Assembly (NCBI RefSeq): GCF_024055715.1 | Contig: NZ_JAMXMV010000028.1 | Location: 18,531 to 82,530, forward strand | DNA from: Actinoallomurus soli | GTDB lineage: Bacteria > Actinomycetota > Actinomycetes > Streptosporangiales > Streptosporangiaceae | Reading direction: 5' to 3' | DNA length: 64,000 bases | Shown here: in pieces, positions 46,746 to 54,968 of the stretch | How the letters are laid out: each line of letters begins with the position of its first letter | Position numbering within the stretch: position 1 is the stretch's first letter | Translations under genes and position numbers: made by a program | Notes under the pieces: model-generated | The model's database searches: none | What the model was told of the DNA's origin: nothing | What the model saw: the letters and a program-made list of their open reading frames with translations, nothing else

Positions 46746-46919
46746 TCAGAGCCGCGCGGCGGCCCGGCGCTTCGCCAGCCGGCGCTTCTCTCCCCGGCGG
46801 GGCTTGACGGGCTGGGACGGAGCGGCCGCGAGCCTCGGCGCCTCGTCCTCCGAACGATCGCGCGAGACGTCACGGGCTCGCATCGCCGCATCGACCGTGA
46901 CACGCATGGCCTGTCCCAT
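46746..46919 (-). CDS. Small basic protein (57 aa), likely missed by length filters
   Basis: Reads MGQAMRVTVDAAMRARD then VSRDRSEDEAPRLAAAPSQ and ends with a strongly basic VKPRRGEKRRLAKRRAA tail. An excellent ribosome site, GGAGGTGACG, immediately precedes the ATG. Length 57 aa (58 codons with stop). Position 3' of rpiB and its tail of Lys/Arg suggest a nucleic-acid-associated protein. I recall similar proteins near rpiB in other actinomycetes but no function. Confidence 0.75.
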   Translation of the reverse strand: MGQAMRVTVDAAMRARDVSRDRSEDEAPRLAAAPSQPVKPRRGEKRRLAKRRAAARL

Positions 46920-47125
46920 CCGTCACCTCCGAAAGACCCGATGATCCGTTAAACCTCCCCTCAATGGGCGGCCCGAAAACACGCGCGCGGCGGCACGCCC
47001 GTGTCTCCAGCGGCCGGGCAGGACAGCGGTCCTACGGCCCGACGGCGTTTCGGACGGCCGAGACCCACGTCACGTCCACGGTGCCTCAACACGGATCATG
47101 CGATGCTCGATACAGTGCCCGCATC

Positions 47126-48244
47126 ATGCTTAGCCGCTTGGTCCAGCTCCTGCCGCCGAGGGTCCGTGCGTTCCTACGCCGGATCCCCGTCCTGGTGCGG
47201 CTGTACCAGTGGCTCCAGCGCGGTCAGCTCACGCAGGACCGCAACGCTCTCGCGGCCCTCGTCACCGTGACCGTCGCGATCGGGATCTCCGCGCCGGCGT
47301 CGCAGACCTGGTTCTCACCCAGCGCCGTCGTCCTGACCGTCCTGGCCGGAGGCCTCCTGCTGCGCGTCCGCAGTCTCCGGGTGCTCCTCGGCTTCGTCGC
47401 CGCCGCGCTGCTGTACGACGCGATCGCCATGGGATTCTCGCGCGTCGGCCCCGGCGTCGTCGGCACCATCATCGTCACGGCGGTCCTCGCGTCGGTGCTG
47501 GCCCGCAGCCGGGAGCAGATCGGCGTGAAGGGGCTGCGCGGCGAGCTCATGCTCCTCGAACTGCGCGACCGGCTGCGCCGCCAGGGCGAGATGCCCGCGC
47601 TGCCGAGCGGCTGGGACTCCAAGGTCGTGCTCCTCCAGGCCGGCGGCTCGTCCTTCGGCGGCGACTTCTTCGTCTCGGTCTGCCGCGACGACACGCTCGA
47701 GGTCGCTCTCGTCGACGTCTCCGGCAAAGGCGTCGACGCCGGCACGCGCGCGCTCATGCTGTCCGGTGCGTTCGGCGGCCTGCTCGGATCCGTCGAGCCC
47801 GAGCGGTTCCTCGCGGCCTGCAACGCCTACCTGCACCGTCAGCGGTGGGACGAAGGCTTCGTCACGGCGGTGCACCTGACCATCGACCTGCGGACCGGTG
47901 AGTACGTCGTCGAGTCGGCGGGCCACCCGCCCGCCGTGCAGTTCGACGCCGGCAGCGGCACCTGGCGGGTCAGCTCGGCCAAGGGCATCGTGCTCGGCGT
48001 CGTCCCCGAGATGAGCGCCGAGCCCGAGCGGGGCCTGCTCCGCCCGGGCGACGCGCTGCTCCTCTACACCGACGGCCTGGTGGAGGCGCCGGGCCGCGAT
48101 CTCGACGCCGGTATCGACCGGCTGCTCGGGGCCGTCGAGCGCCTCGTCCCCAGCGGATTCCGCGAGGGCGCCACGGAGCTCGTCACCGAGATGGCCGCCG
48201 CCCGTGACGACGACTGCGCGCTGGTCCTCATCTGGCGGAAGTGA
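47126..48244 (+). CDS. Membrane-bound PP2C-type serine/threonine phosphatase (SpoIIE domain)
   Basis: 372 aa. Three or four hydrophobic segments in ~45-130 (AALVTVTVAIGISAPAS, AVVLTVLAGGLLLRVRSL, VLLGFVAAALLYDAIAM) and then a SpoIIE/RsbU phosphatase domain: GDFFVSVCRDDTLEVALVDVSGKGVDAGTRALML (first metal Asp in GGDFF, second in VDVSGKG), RWDEGFVTAVHLTIDL, TDGLVEAPG and the C-terminal ARDDDCALVLIWRK. Such proteins dephosphorylate anti-sigma antagonists. No anti-sigma genes adjoin. ATG 47126 is the first start that keeps the family sequence; TACAGT ends nine bases before it. Confidence 0.88.
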   Translation: MLSRLVQLLPPRVRAFLRRIPVLVRLYQWLQRGQLTQDRNALAALVTVTVAIGISAPASQTWFSPSAVVLTVLAGGLLLRVRSLRVLLGFVAAALLYDAIAMGFSRVGPGVVGTIIVTAVLASVLARSREQIGVKGLRGELMLLELRDRLRRQGEMPALPSGWDSKVVLLQAGGSSFGGDFFVSVCRDDTLEVALVDVSGKGVDAGTRALMLSGAFGGLLGSVEPERFLAACNAYLHRQRWDEGFVTAVHLTIDLRTGEYVVESAGHPPAVQFDAGSGTWRVSSAKGIVLGVVPEMSAEPERGLLRPGDALLLYTDGLVEAPGRDLDAGIDRLLGAVERLVPSGFREGATELVTEMAAARDDDCALVLIWRK

Positions 48245-48357
48245 CCCGGGGTCTCCCGGCCACCGGCGCGGGCCCTCCGGACGGGTCACCGGCGCAAGTC
48301 ACGCCTCACGGGTCGTGCCTCCACGCCACCATGGCGCCGACCTGGCAGTCTGCGACT

Positions 48358-48837
48358 ATGAGCACTGTCACACTGCAACCGGTCGACGAGCACCTGTTGC
48401 CGAGGTTGCTCGAGCTCGCGGTCGACGACACCGACCCGCACGAGGTCATTCCCGGCGAATCCGAGGCGCACGGGTGGACCGCCGAGCGCCGCGCGGCCTT
48501 CGACGAACTCCACCGGCCGGAGGGCGGTGCCGCCTACGCGGTGCTCGCGGACGACCGGCTCGTCGGCGGCGCGCGGATCACCCCCGCCGAGGCGCCTCGT
48601 GCGGTCGAGGCGTACGTCTGGCTTGCCCGCTCGGCCCGCGGGAAGGGCTACAGCACTCACGCGTTCTGCCTGCTGATCGACGAGGCCCGCGCTCACGGAG
48701 CCCACGCGATCGTCGCCGAGACACAGATCTCCAACACGCCCGCCGTCTGCATGCTCCGCTCCCTCGGCGCCATGCTGTGGGAGGACCCCGGCACCGGGTC
48801 CGCGCACGCCACCCTCCGCGTCGGCGAGAGCGGCTGA
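48358..48837 (+). CDS. GNAT-family N-acetyltransferase
   Basis: 159 aa. Acetyl-CoA motif A: AYVWLARSARGKGYSTHAFCLLIDEARAHGA; motif B TQISNTPAVCMLRSLGAMLW. N-terminal VDDTDPHEVIPGESEAHGWT is the substrate side, unassigned. ATG 48358 has CAGTCT six bases upstream but no ribosome site. Follows the SpoIIE phosphatase by 113 bp. Confidence 0.85.
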   Translation: MSTVTLQPVDEHLLPRLLELAVDDTDPHEVIPGESEAHGWTAERRAAFDELHRPEGGAAYAVLADDRLVGGARITPAEAPRAVEAYVWLARSARGKGYSTHAFCLLIDEARAHGAHAIVAETQISNTPAVCMLRSLGAMLWEDPGTGSAHATLRVGESG

Positions 48838-49263
48838 CCCGCACCCGTTTTGCACGGGCGGGTCCCGCGAGGGCGACCGACCGCGCGTCGGCCTTGTGCC
48901 GGGCGGGTCCCGCGGGAGGGAGTGACCGCGTATTCGACCCCTGGTGGGGGCGGGGTCCGCGGGGGCGCTGACCGCGCACCTGATCCCTCACGGGCCTGTT
49001 CCGGGACCACCGGGGACAGGAACGCGTCCGTGGCCACGGGCCGGAGCCGGGCGGCCGTCCGGCGCTCAGGACCACGTCGGCACCGTACGATCCCCCGCCC
49101 GCGCCGGCTCGGCGGCGGCGTCCACGACCGCGTAGTCACGCCATCCCCACCTGTGGAGGACCAGGTCACCGACGTGGAGCCCACCGGCATCCGGCGCCGA
49201 GACCACCTCACCTTCGACGAGGTCTTCTCTCCCGGCTCATGGCTCATGACACGGCGCAGGCGG
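48838..49263. other. Gap with ~45-bp degenerate tandem repeats
   Basis: 426 bp with no credible gene. The left half (about 48856-48988) consists of three diverged copies of a 44-45-bp unit, each starting gggcggg(g)tcccgcg and containing tgaccgcg: 48856-48900, 48901-48944, 48945-48988. The rest is unremarkable. Confidence 0.65.
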
Positions 49264-49638
49264 TCACCGCGCGGGGTCGTCGATCGGACGCAGGATGCAG
49301 AACTCGTTGCCCTCGGGATCGCGTAGCGTGCGCCACCGGTCTCCGTCGTAGATGTCGTCCGCGCGGGTGGCGCCGAGCGCGAGCACCCGCTCCGTCGCCG
49401 CGTCCAGGTCCGCGCTGCGCAGGTCGATGTGCAACCGGTTCTTGCCCGACTTCTTCTCCGGGACGTACGCGAAGTCGATCACCTGGCCGTCCGCGGTGCG
49501 CAGGGTTGCGATCCCCTCGTCGTCGATCTCGACCTCGCCCCCGAGCAGGCGCTGCCACCAGCGGGCGAGGCCGGGCGGATCCGCGCAGTCGACGGTCAGC
49601 GCTGCCATGGGCATCGGAAGCAACTCATCGGCCGCCAT
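49264..49638 (-). CDS. VOC-family (glyoxalase/bleomycin-resistance-like) protein
   Basis: 124 aa single VOC fold. ALTVDCADPPGLARWWQRLLGGEVE begins the first beta-alpha-beta unit, RLHIDLRSADLDAATERVLALGA holds the second, and DPEGNEFCIL is the metal-ligand Glu strand. Small VOC proteins can be isomerases, thiol transferases or antibiotic-binding proteins; no neighbouring gene discriminates. ATG 49638 is the likely start; MPMAALTVD at 49614 is an alternative. Confidence 0.85.
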   Translation of the reverse strand: MAADELLPMPMAALTVDCADPPGLARWWQRLLGGEVEIDDEGIATLRTADGQVIDFAYVPEKKSGKNRLHIDLRSADLDAATERVLALGATRADDIYDGDRWRTLRDPEGNEFCILRPIDDPAR

Positions 49639-49767
49639 GGCCGAAGCGTAATCGAGAGCGCCCGCACGATGATCGAAAGCCCCGGGTTCCGCGTTACGCG
49701 AGGCCGTCTCCGCCTTTCAGGGGAGCAACCTCACTCGCGAGCGGGACGTGCCAACGCGGTGGCTCCA

Positions 49768-50391
49768 ATGATGATCGACGATGTGAAACCCTTCGGAGGC
49801 CTGCTCACCTCGTATGCCAGACCGCAGCGTGCCGATCGCATATCGCCGGATCGCCGCATGCGCGACGACGTCCTGCGCGCTAATCGAAGGACCGCCTATT
49901 CTGCCTTCGCCTGGGTGATGGCCTTTCTGGTCTGGCATGTCGTCTGGTACGCCACCGGCCTCGGTTTCCCCTCCGCTTCGGATCAGCATGGGGTCGAGCG
50001 TGTCGTCATCCAGGTGTTCTCGTTGGTCGTCGTTCTCATGGTCATCGTCGGAGCACTGCTGCCGTTGGCCTTGGCTCAGCCGTGGGGCCGGCGGGTTCCT
50101 CGATGGGTGCTCCTCTCCGCCGCATGGACGGGGGCGGTGCTCCTCGCGGCGCGCGGGGTCTCGGGTGTCGGAGACGATCTGGTCCGGGTCACCGGGATCC
50201 TGCCGAGGGGATTCACCGGGCTGACGACGGCACAGACATTGGGAACCTCGCAACCCTCGTTCTGGTGCCTGTTCGCGAGCGGCGCCACCGACGTGCTCTT
50301 CGCCGTCGGCGGTCTGGTGTTCGCTCTCGCCGCCATCGCCTACCGTCGCGTCACCCCCGCCTCGCCCGGACGCGGGGCCACCGGGCGATGA
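49768..50391 (+). CDS. Four-helix membrane protein of unknown function
   Basis: 207 aa. Hydrophobic segments at ~46-66 (FAWVMAFLVWHVVWYATGL), ~80-102 (VIQVFSLVVVLMVIVGALLPLALA), ~111-127 and ~171-190. Resembles DUF3995-type membrane proteins in pattern (PRWVLLSAAWTGAVLL, ending SGATDVLFAVGGLVFALAAIAYRRV). ATG 49768 or 49771 is assumed; no clear ribosome site. The codon bias is a little less extreme than the neighbours. Its stop overlaps the ATG of a small exported-looking ORF. Confidence 0.6.
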   Translation: MMIDDVKPFGGLLTSYARPQRADRISPDRRMRDDVLRANRRTAYSAFAWVMAFLVWHVVWYATGLGFPSASDQHGVERVVIQVFSLVVVLMVIVGALLPLALAQPWGRRVPRWVLLSAAWTGAVLLAARGVSGVGDDLVRVTGILPRGFTGLTTAQTLGTSQPSFWCLFASGATDVLFAVGGLVFALAAIAYRRVTPASPGRGATGR

Positions 50392-50747
50392 CATCACCGC
50401 TCGCGAAAGTCGCCGTTCTCGCGATCGGCGCCGGCGTGACGGCCACGGCTACGGCTGCGGAGGCCGCTCCTACTCCTGCAGGTAAGTCAGCGACGGGTGC
50501 GGCCGCCTTCGGCCCGGAGGCATCCATCCGGCAGGGCGACTTCCCAACCGAGACGGATCGTGAGAACGCAGGTATCGAAGACGTGCGATACGGCGCTCAG
50601 GATCACGCCTTGGTGGTGGGAGCGGGCGCGGGAATCGAACCCGCGCAGCCAGTTCGGAAGATCACGAGTCATGATCTTGTGACTGCTCCGGCGCAGGTCA
50701 GACATTGTGTGGCGCTGTCTGGTAGTCCCCGTGCCCCTTACACCTGA
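50388..50747 (+). pseudogene. Short exported-like ORF running into a tRNA-Gly fragment
   Basis: 119 codons. The N-terminus MTSPLAKVAVLAIGAGVTATATAA reads as a signal peptide and about 45 hydrophilic residues follow. From ~50616 the frame simply translates the antisense of a tRNA-Gly 3' half (ALVVGAGAGIEPAQPVRK), so the original C-terminus has been lost. The ATG overlaps the preceding stop by four bases. Probably a gene cut by insertion at this point. Confidence 0.5.
50616..50661 (-). repeat. Displaced 3' half of a tRNA-Gly (candidate attachment site)
   Basis: 46 bp matching the 3' half (anticodon loop to CCA) of the tRNA-Gly(TCC) at 51792-51865 with few substitutions and one gap. The opposite side of the anticodon stem does not match, so it is not a whole tRNA. 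This is what a site-specific recombinase leaves when an element integrates at a tRNA 3' end. Confidence 0.75.
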
Positions 50748-50801
50748 TACTGCAGTGGCCGTTCGTGTTACCCCTGGGCGTGAAGGACGGAGCGACGGCC
50801 G

Positions 50802-51419
50802 GTGGCGGTCATGACCGAGGACGAGATCTTTGAAGTCGTACGTTCGAGCGCTGGGCCTGGCGTATTGCCTGTGGCGTCACCCGAGGCGATCACCAAAGCT
50901 GAGACGGTCATCGGGTACCCGCTTCCGCCACTGCTGCGACGGCTGTATCGGGAGGTGGGGAACGGAGGGTTCGGCCCGAGGGCCGGCATCATCGGCGTTC
51001 GAGGCTACGACTTCCACAAAAGCGACATCTTCGCGGACATCGAGGAATCGGCCGCGGCTTTCAGGGACGAGCCGAACGGGCGGCGCCAGGGCATGGTGCA
51101 GTTGTTGGACTGGGGCTGCTGCATTGCATCGCTGCTCGACTGTCGTGACCCCGCAGGCCCGATGTGGGGATGGGATCCCAACCTGTGCTGCCTGCAGCAT
51201 GCTCTCTTCCCACAGGACGTCACCTTCAACGAATGGCTCGCCGACTCGATCGGCCGCGAATATCACGAGCCCTTCTACGACGGCTACTTCGATTCCCTAT
51301 CGAAGGAGGGGGCTGGCGGTGGGGAGCCGATCCGCCTTGGCATGGATGACAAGGAAGACGAGCGGCCCTGCGGCTGGTCGCCACCCGTCTGGGTCAACGG
51401 CAGGCTGCGGCGTGATTGA
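50802..51419 (+). CDS. SMI1/KNR4 (SUKH) family protein
   Basis: 205 aa. EDEIFEVVRSSAGPGVLPVASPEAITKAETVIGYPLPPLLRRLYREVGNGGFGP (residues ~6-58; part quoted) is the start of the SUKH fold: alpha helix, then the LP.LLRRLYREVGNGGFG motif, WGWDP and FNEWLADSI later. SUKH proteins are often immunity proteins against polymorphic toxins. No toxin gene is adjacent in the window. GTG 50802 (weak GGAG upstream) or ATG 50811 may be the start. It lies between the tRNA-Gly fragment and the intact tRNA, so it may be cargo of a former element. Confidence 0.75.
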   Translation: MAVMTEDEIFEVVRSSAGPGVLPVASPEAITKAETVIGYPLPPLLRRLYREVGNGGFGPRAGIIGVRGYDFHKSDIFADIEESAAAFRDEPNGRRQGMVQLLDWGCCIASLLDCRDPAGPMWGWDPNLCCLQHALFPQDVTFNEWLADSIGREYHEPFYDGYFDSLSKEGAGGGEPIRLGMDDKEDERPCGWSPPVWVNGRLRRD

Positions 51420-51791
51420 GGCGAAACCGCGTTGACCACCTGCCTGACCCATCCGGTCCGCTGTCGTCCCACCTCTTGCGCAGAGGGGCCACCGGCGACG
51501 GAGGAGCGGACGCGATCTTTGGCCGGTGTCCTGCCCTGGGGCGGGAGCCCGGGCGACTCAAGCCGTGCCGACCGGCTGCGAAGCTTCCCGTCCCGGAGCG
51601 GAGCCCCAGCGGAGCGGAGGGCGGTGCCGAGTCGGCGGCGCGTGCGGCCCGTCTTCGGGCCGCCTTGAAGACCGTGCGGGCGACTTGATCAGCGGTGCGG
51701 CTCTGTGGCACGTATGTCGGAGGTGAGAACGGACCCCTGATGTTCGAAAGGCCCAGGCTCCGGAACACCGGATGGCCTGGGCCTTCGTGGT
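51420..51791. other. Gap between the SUKH gene and tRNA-Gly
   Basis: 372 bp, no gene believed. Contains the tRNA terminator at its right edge. Confidence 0.5.
51748..51785 (-). terminator. Terminator of tRNA-Gly
   Basis: Outer stem aaggcccaggc / gcctgggcctt (11 bp) enclosing an inner tccgg / ccgga stem with loop aaca, placed just 3' of the tRNA. Confidence 0.75.
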
Positions 51792-51865
51792 TGGAGCGGG
51801 CGACGGGAATCGAACCCGCGTAGCCAGTTTGGAAGACTGGGGCTCTACCATTGAGCTACGCCCGC
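51792..51865 (-). tRNA. tRNA-Gly (anticodon TCC)
   Basis: On the minus strand: acceptor GCGGGCG pairing with CGCCCGC, D-arm AGCTCAATGGTAGAGC, anticodon arm CCAGT-CTTCCAA-ACTGG (anticodon TCC), T-arm GCGGG-TTCGATT-CCCGT and an encoded CCA. 71 nt plus CCA. Confidence 0.96.
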
Positions 51866-51962
51866 GTGCGCCGGAGAACAGCGGACGACCGCCGATCTCA
51901 CAACGTCCCTCGCGTAGCGTACCGGTTCCCGAGCCCCGGTTGTGCACGCGCGAACGGTGATC

Positions 51963-52640
51963 CTATGCACGGCTCGGTCCCGGCCCTCCGTTCTGCGGCG
52001 GTCGTGCGCGGCGCGGTCGGCGGCCGGTGGGCCGGCCGGAAGTCTGGCGGTCGCCGTCGGACCGGTCGCGGGTGGACCGGGAGGCCGCTCCCTCGTCGGC
52101 GAACAGCTGGGCGAACTGCGCGGGCAGCCGCCGGAACAGCCGGGGCGTGCCGAGCGTCAGGACGTAGCCCCAGAGGATCATCAGGTTGCGGCAGCGGTCG
52201 TGCACCTCAGGGTCCGCGACGTTGACGATCGCGAGGACGAACAGCGTCAGCTCGCCCAGGAGGAGGACCATTCCCCAGCCGGCGAGTCCGACCAGGCCCC
52301 AGAGCGCGACGGACGGTGGCAGGCGCAGGCCCGTGATGTGAAGGCCGTCGTGGCGGACCTCCGACAGGCACCATCCGGTCCCGCTCGCCCCGAACAGCCC
52401 ACCGGCGACGTACAGGACGCTGCGGTTCCGCCGGGGACGAGGGCGGGCATGCCGGTGGCGCGTGGATGAGGCCCCTCCGCCCTTGCGGACGTGCGGTGTC
52501 CGCTCGTCCATGACGGCCGTTCCCGGTCGCGTCCCGACGTCGGCCACGGTCGGCGACGGCGGGACGCCGATCGCGGCGGCGGCGGCCACCGGCGGTGTCC
52601 CGTCAACGACGGTCGAGGACCGTGGTGTCATGTCATCCAT
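51963..52640 (-). CDS. Two-helix membrane protein of unknown function
   Basis: 225 aa. Disordered Ala/Thr/Pro-rich N-terminus (1-60), basic RHRHARPRPRRNRSV, then membrane segments at ~85-95 and ~112-140 (LWGLVGLAGWGMVLLLGELT, LFVLAIVNVADPEVH) followed by ILWGYVLTLGTPRLFRRLP and a basic tail (RPTGRRPRRARPP). ATG 52640 is preceded on its strand by GGGAGG at seven bases. No recognised domain. Confidence 0.62.
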   Translation of the reverse strand: MDDMTPRSSTVVDGTPPVAAAAAIGVPPSPTVADVGTRPGTAVMDERTPHVRKGGGASSTRHRHARPRPRRNRSVLYVAGGLFGASGTGWCLSEVRHDGLHITGLRLPPSVALWGLVGLAGWGMVLLLGELTLFVLAIVNVADPEVHDRCRNLMILWGYVLTLGTPRLFRRLPAQFAQLFADEGAASRSTRDRSDGDRQTSGRPTGRRPRRARPPQNGGPGPSRA

Positions 52641-53482
52641 GGCGACCTCCCATGGCCGCGTGGGGTCCGCCTCGGTCGGAAGCGCGAAACCGCCGACCGG
52701 CGGACCGCCGGTGGCGTACGGTAGGACGCGATGGCAACCCGTGATCGCCGTGAGGCCGGCTCAACGGCGGTATAACGCGCGAAATAGCCATTTCATGAGC
52801 TCCCGCGAGCCTTGTCTGTTTCCCGAAACCGGCAGGTTCGATGGAGGAGGGGGCCGCCCGCGTCTACCGCCGGCTGCGCCAACAGTCCCCGGTCGGAGAT
52901 GGGGGCGGCCCTGATGCCTTTTTCTGTTGTACGGCGCCCTCCGGCGCCGGCCGTACTCTTCGGCCGCCGTCGGCTCGGCGCTCGATCCCGGCGCGGAGCG
53001 GCCGCTTCAAAAACGATCTCGTAACGCCTCTTGCGGCGCTCTTCCGTATTACCGGCAGTGACGCTCAGAGCGCCGGAACCCACGGCCCGCGCGGGGCTCC
53101 CGGCCTCCCGATCGTGTGACGTGTGCAATACAGTAGCTGATCAGAGGTGCTTTGCGGCCACCGTGGACGCATTAATTGATCGCACCATTAATAAGATCAC
53201 TTTTAGCGTCGGCGCGATTACCGACCGTGAATAGCGCCTGGTGACAAACCGGGCGAAGCGCTCCGGTCGCGCACTCGATGCGAGGGGTGCAGGGGGTGTC
53301 GATACATTCCCAATTTGGAGTGCCAATTCCTATTAGCCCGATATTTCCCGTCCCCTCTCCGGGCCGGCGGTGGCCGACCGGCGGGCGCGCCGATCCCGGC
53401 CCGTCCTCGACGGGACTGTCACCGTACGTGAGAACGGCGTGGCAGCCCGGAAGGGCGGCTTTTCGGTACACTCGGTGACTCA
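52641..53482. other. Non-coding stretch with an AT-rich block before tRNA-Pro
   Basis: 842 bp. I see no coherent coding frame on either strand. From about 53130 to 53345 the composition drops well below the rest of the window (for example attaattgatcgcaccatta at 53170-53189). TACACT (53467-53472) is a plausible -10 for the tRNA. Confidence 0.6.
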
Positions 53483-53556
53483 CGGGCTGTAGCGCAGCTT
53501 GGTAGCGCACTGCGTTTGGGTCGCAGGGGTCGGGAGTTCGAATCTCCCCAGCCCGA
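53483..53556 (+). tRNA. tRNA-Pro (anticodon TGG)
   Basis: Acceptor CGGGCTG / CAGCCCG, D-arm GCGCAGCTTGGTAGCGC, anticodon arm CTGCG-TTTGGGT-CGCAG (anticodon TGG), T-arm GGGAG-TTCGAAT-CTCCC. CCA is not encoded. Confidence 0.96.
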
Positions 53557-53564
53557 CACGTTCC

Positions 53565-53608
53565 GAACGAAGAACCCCCGGGCGGTACGCCTCGGGGGTT
53601 CTTCGTTC
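53565..53608. terminator. Terminator after tRNA-Pro
   Basis: Perfect 16-bp stem (gaacgaagaacccccg / cgggggttcttcgttc) with a 12-base loop. Also placed to end the convergent DUF3140 gene. Confidence 0.9.
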
Positions 53609-53634
53609 ATCGGGTCACCGTGGTCGGCGCTGTC

Positions 53635-54003
53635 TCACGGCAGATCCTCGCTTCCGTGCGGGTCCGGCCGGAGCGGGTCGTGCCCGAGGGTCATCAACGC
53701 CCGGCGCCACGCGTCATCCGCCGCGCCGCGCTCCGGTGGCGACTCCAGCCGCCGGGTCACCTCGTCGACCGTTCGCCGCATGTTCCGCAGATCGTCGTCC
53801 GTCAGATCCACCTTGCGCTTCCCGAGGATCTTCACCACCTCGGTGCCGAGCCCGAACCACAACCGGTCGGGATTGTCGGGGAACGCCTCCTCACCCGAGG
53901 TGACGGTCAGCAACCAGGTTCGCAGTTCCTCCGACGTCATGTTGACGACACGGTGGAACTCCTCCCACAGCGTCCCGACCTCGGGAGCGGTACGGTCAGC
54001 CAC
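53635..54003 (-). CDS. DUF3140 family protein
   Basis: 122 aa, soluble, acidic-basic mixed. TLWEEFHRVVNMTSEELRTWLLT, FPDNPDRLWFGLGTEVVKILGKRK and DLTDDDLRNMRRTVDEVTRRL are family signatures. The likely function (DNA-binding-like in some annotations) is unproven. GTG 54003 has GGAGGAGG directly upstream. It lies downstream of the PEBP gene on the same strand. Confidence 0.85.
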   Translation of the reverse strand: MADRTAPEVGTLWEEFHRVVNMTSEELRTWLLTVTSGEEAFPDNPDRLWFGLGTEVVKILGKRKVDLTDDDLRNMRRTVDEVTRRLESPPERGAADDAWRRALMTLGHDPLRPDPHGSEDLP

Positions 54004-54124
54004 GCTTCCTCCTCCGTCGTAGACGTCTACCTCGCGTTCCGCCCTACCCACCCGGCGGAGAACATGCGGCTCATCCGCCATGGACGCCGACCGGGGCTCT
54101 TCTGCCGGAGCCGCCGACCGAGGA

Positions 54125-54577
54125 TCACCGGCCGTAGACGCCGACGAGGGTGCCGGCCGCCAGGACCCTGTCCTCCACCGCCTCGTCCAGGTCACCGGCG
54201 GAGAACCCGGTCGCCATTCCCGACGGCTCGGACAGGGCCAGCAGCCGGAAGACGTACCGGTGCGGCCGGTCGCCGGGAGGCGGATGCGGGCCGCCGTAGC
54301 CGGGGCGGCCGTAGTCGTTGCGTCCCGGCACGGAGCCGGTCGGCGGGTCGCCCGCCGCCACGCCCTCGCTCTCCGGCGGGATCCCGGCCAGCAGCCAGTG
54401 GACGAACGTGCCGACCGGGGCGTCCGGGTCCTCGCATCTGAGGACGAGTTCGACCGCCCGGTCCGGCACTCCGGACCACCGCAGTGGCGGGGAGACGTCG
54501 CCGGCCTCGTGGGAGTACTCCTTCGGGATCTCCGCGTGGTCATCGAACGCGGGACTTCGTAGCGTCATCTCCTGCAT
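54125..54577 (-). CDS. YbhB/YbcL-family PEBP-like protein
   Basis: 150 aa. Phosphatidylethanolamine-binding fold: MTLRSPAFDDHAEIPKEY, GDVSPPLRWSGVPDRAVEL and the ligand-site motif CEDPDAPVGTFVHWLL, then NDYGRPGYGGPHPPPGD and YVFRLLALSEP. Bacterial members have no settled role. ATG 54577 or the ATG three codons later may be the start. Confidence 0.9.
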   Translation of the reverse strand: MQEMTLRSPAFDDHAEIPKEYSHEAGDVSPPLRWSGVPDRAVELVLRCEDPDAPVGTFVHWLLAGIPPESEGVAAGDPPTGSVPGRNDYGRPGYGGPHPPPGDRPHRYVFRLLALSEPSGMATGFSAGDLDEAVEDRVLAAGTLVGVYGR

Positions 54578-54723
54578 GCGGGGGTCCTGCCCGCTCGGAA
54601 CGGTCGCGCACCTCGCGGGCGAGGCCGCCCACCGGCGCGAACTCCCTCCGCGTCCGCTTCGACCACCGGTCGACGGGGAACCGCTTAAGACATAGCGGTA
54701 TGACGAGACTCGGGGGGAATCTC

Positions 54724-54954
54724 ATGGCTCACTGTGATGTCTGCGGCAATGAGTACGACAAGGCGTTCACCGTCATCACCGCCGATGGGGCGTCGCGCGT
54801 CTTCGACTCCGTCGAGTGTGCCGCGCACGCGATCGCTCCGGTGTGCGAGCACTGCGGCTGCCGGGTCCTCGGGCACGGCGCGGAGGCCGGCGACCGGATC
54901 TTCTGCTGTGCGGCGTGCGCCCGCGCGGTCGGCGTCGAGAAGGTACGTGCCTGA
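54724..54954 (+). CDS. Metallothionein-like small Cys-rich protein
   Basis: 76 aa. Cys pattern CDVCGNEYDKAF, VECAAHAIAPVCEHCGCRV and RIFCCAACARAV: nine cysteines plus two histidines, as in actinobacterial proteins annotated prokaryotic metallothionein or zinc-ribbon. Likely binds zinc. ATG 54724 follows GGGGGGAA. Divergent from the PEBP gene. Confidence 0.82.
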   Translation: MAHCDVCGNEYDKAFTVITADGASRVFDSVECAAHAIAPVCEHCGCRVLGHGAEAGDRIFCCAACARAVGVEKVRA

Positions 54955-54968
54955 GCCGACGAGCGGCG

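Noticed and set aside
50616..50661. A second complete tRNA gene
   Set aside because: Only the 3' half matches a tRNA; the 5' side of the anticodon stem and the D-arm are absent.
51394..51768. 124-codon frame on the minus strand next to tRNA-Gly
   Set aside because: Arg/Ala/Pro-rich shadow, no ribosome site, runs into the SUKH gene and the tRNA terminator.
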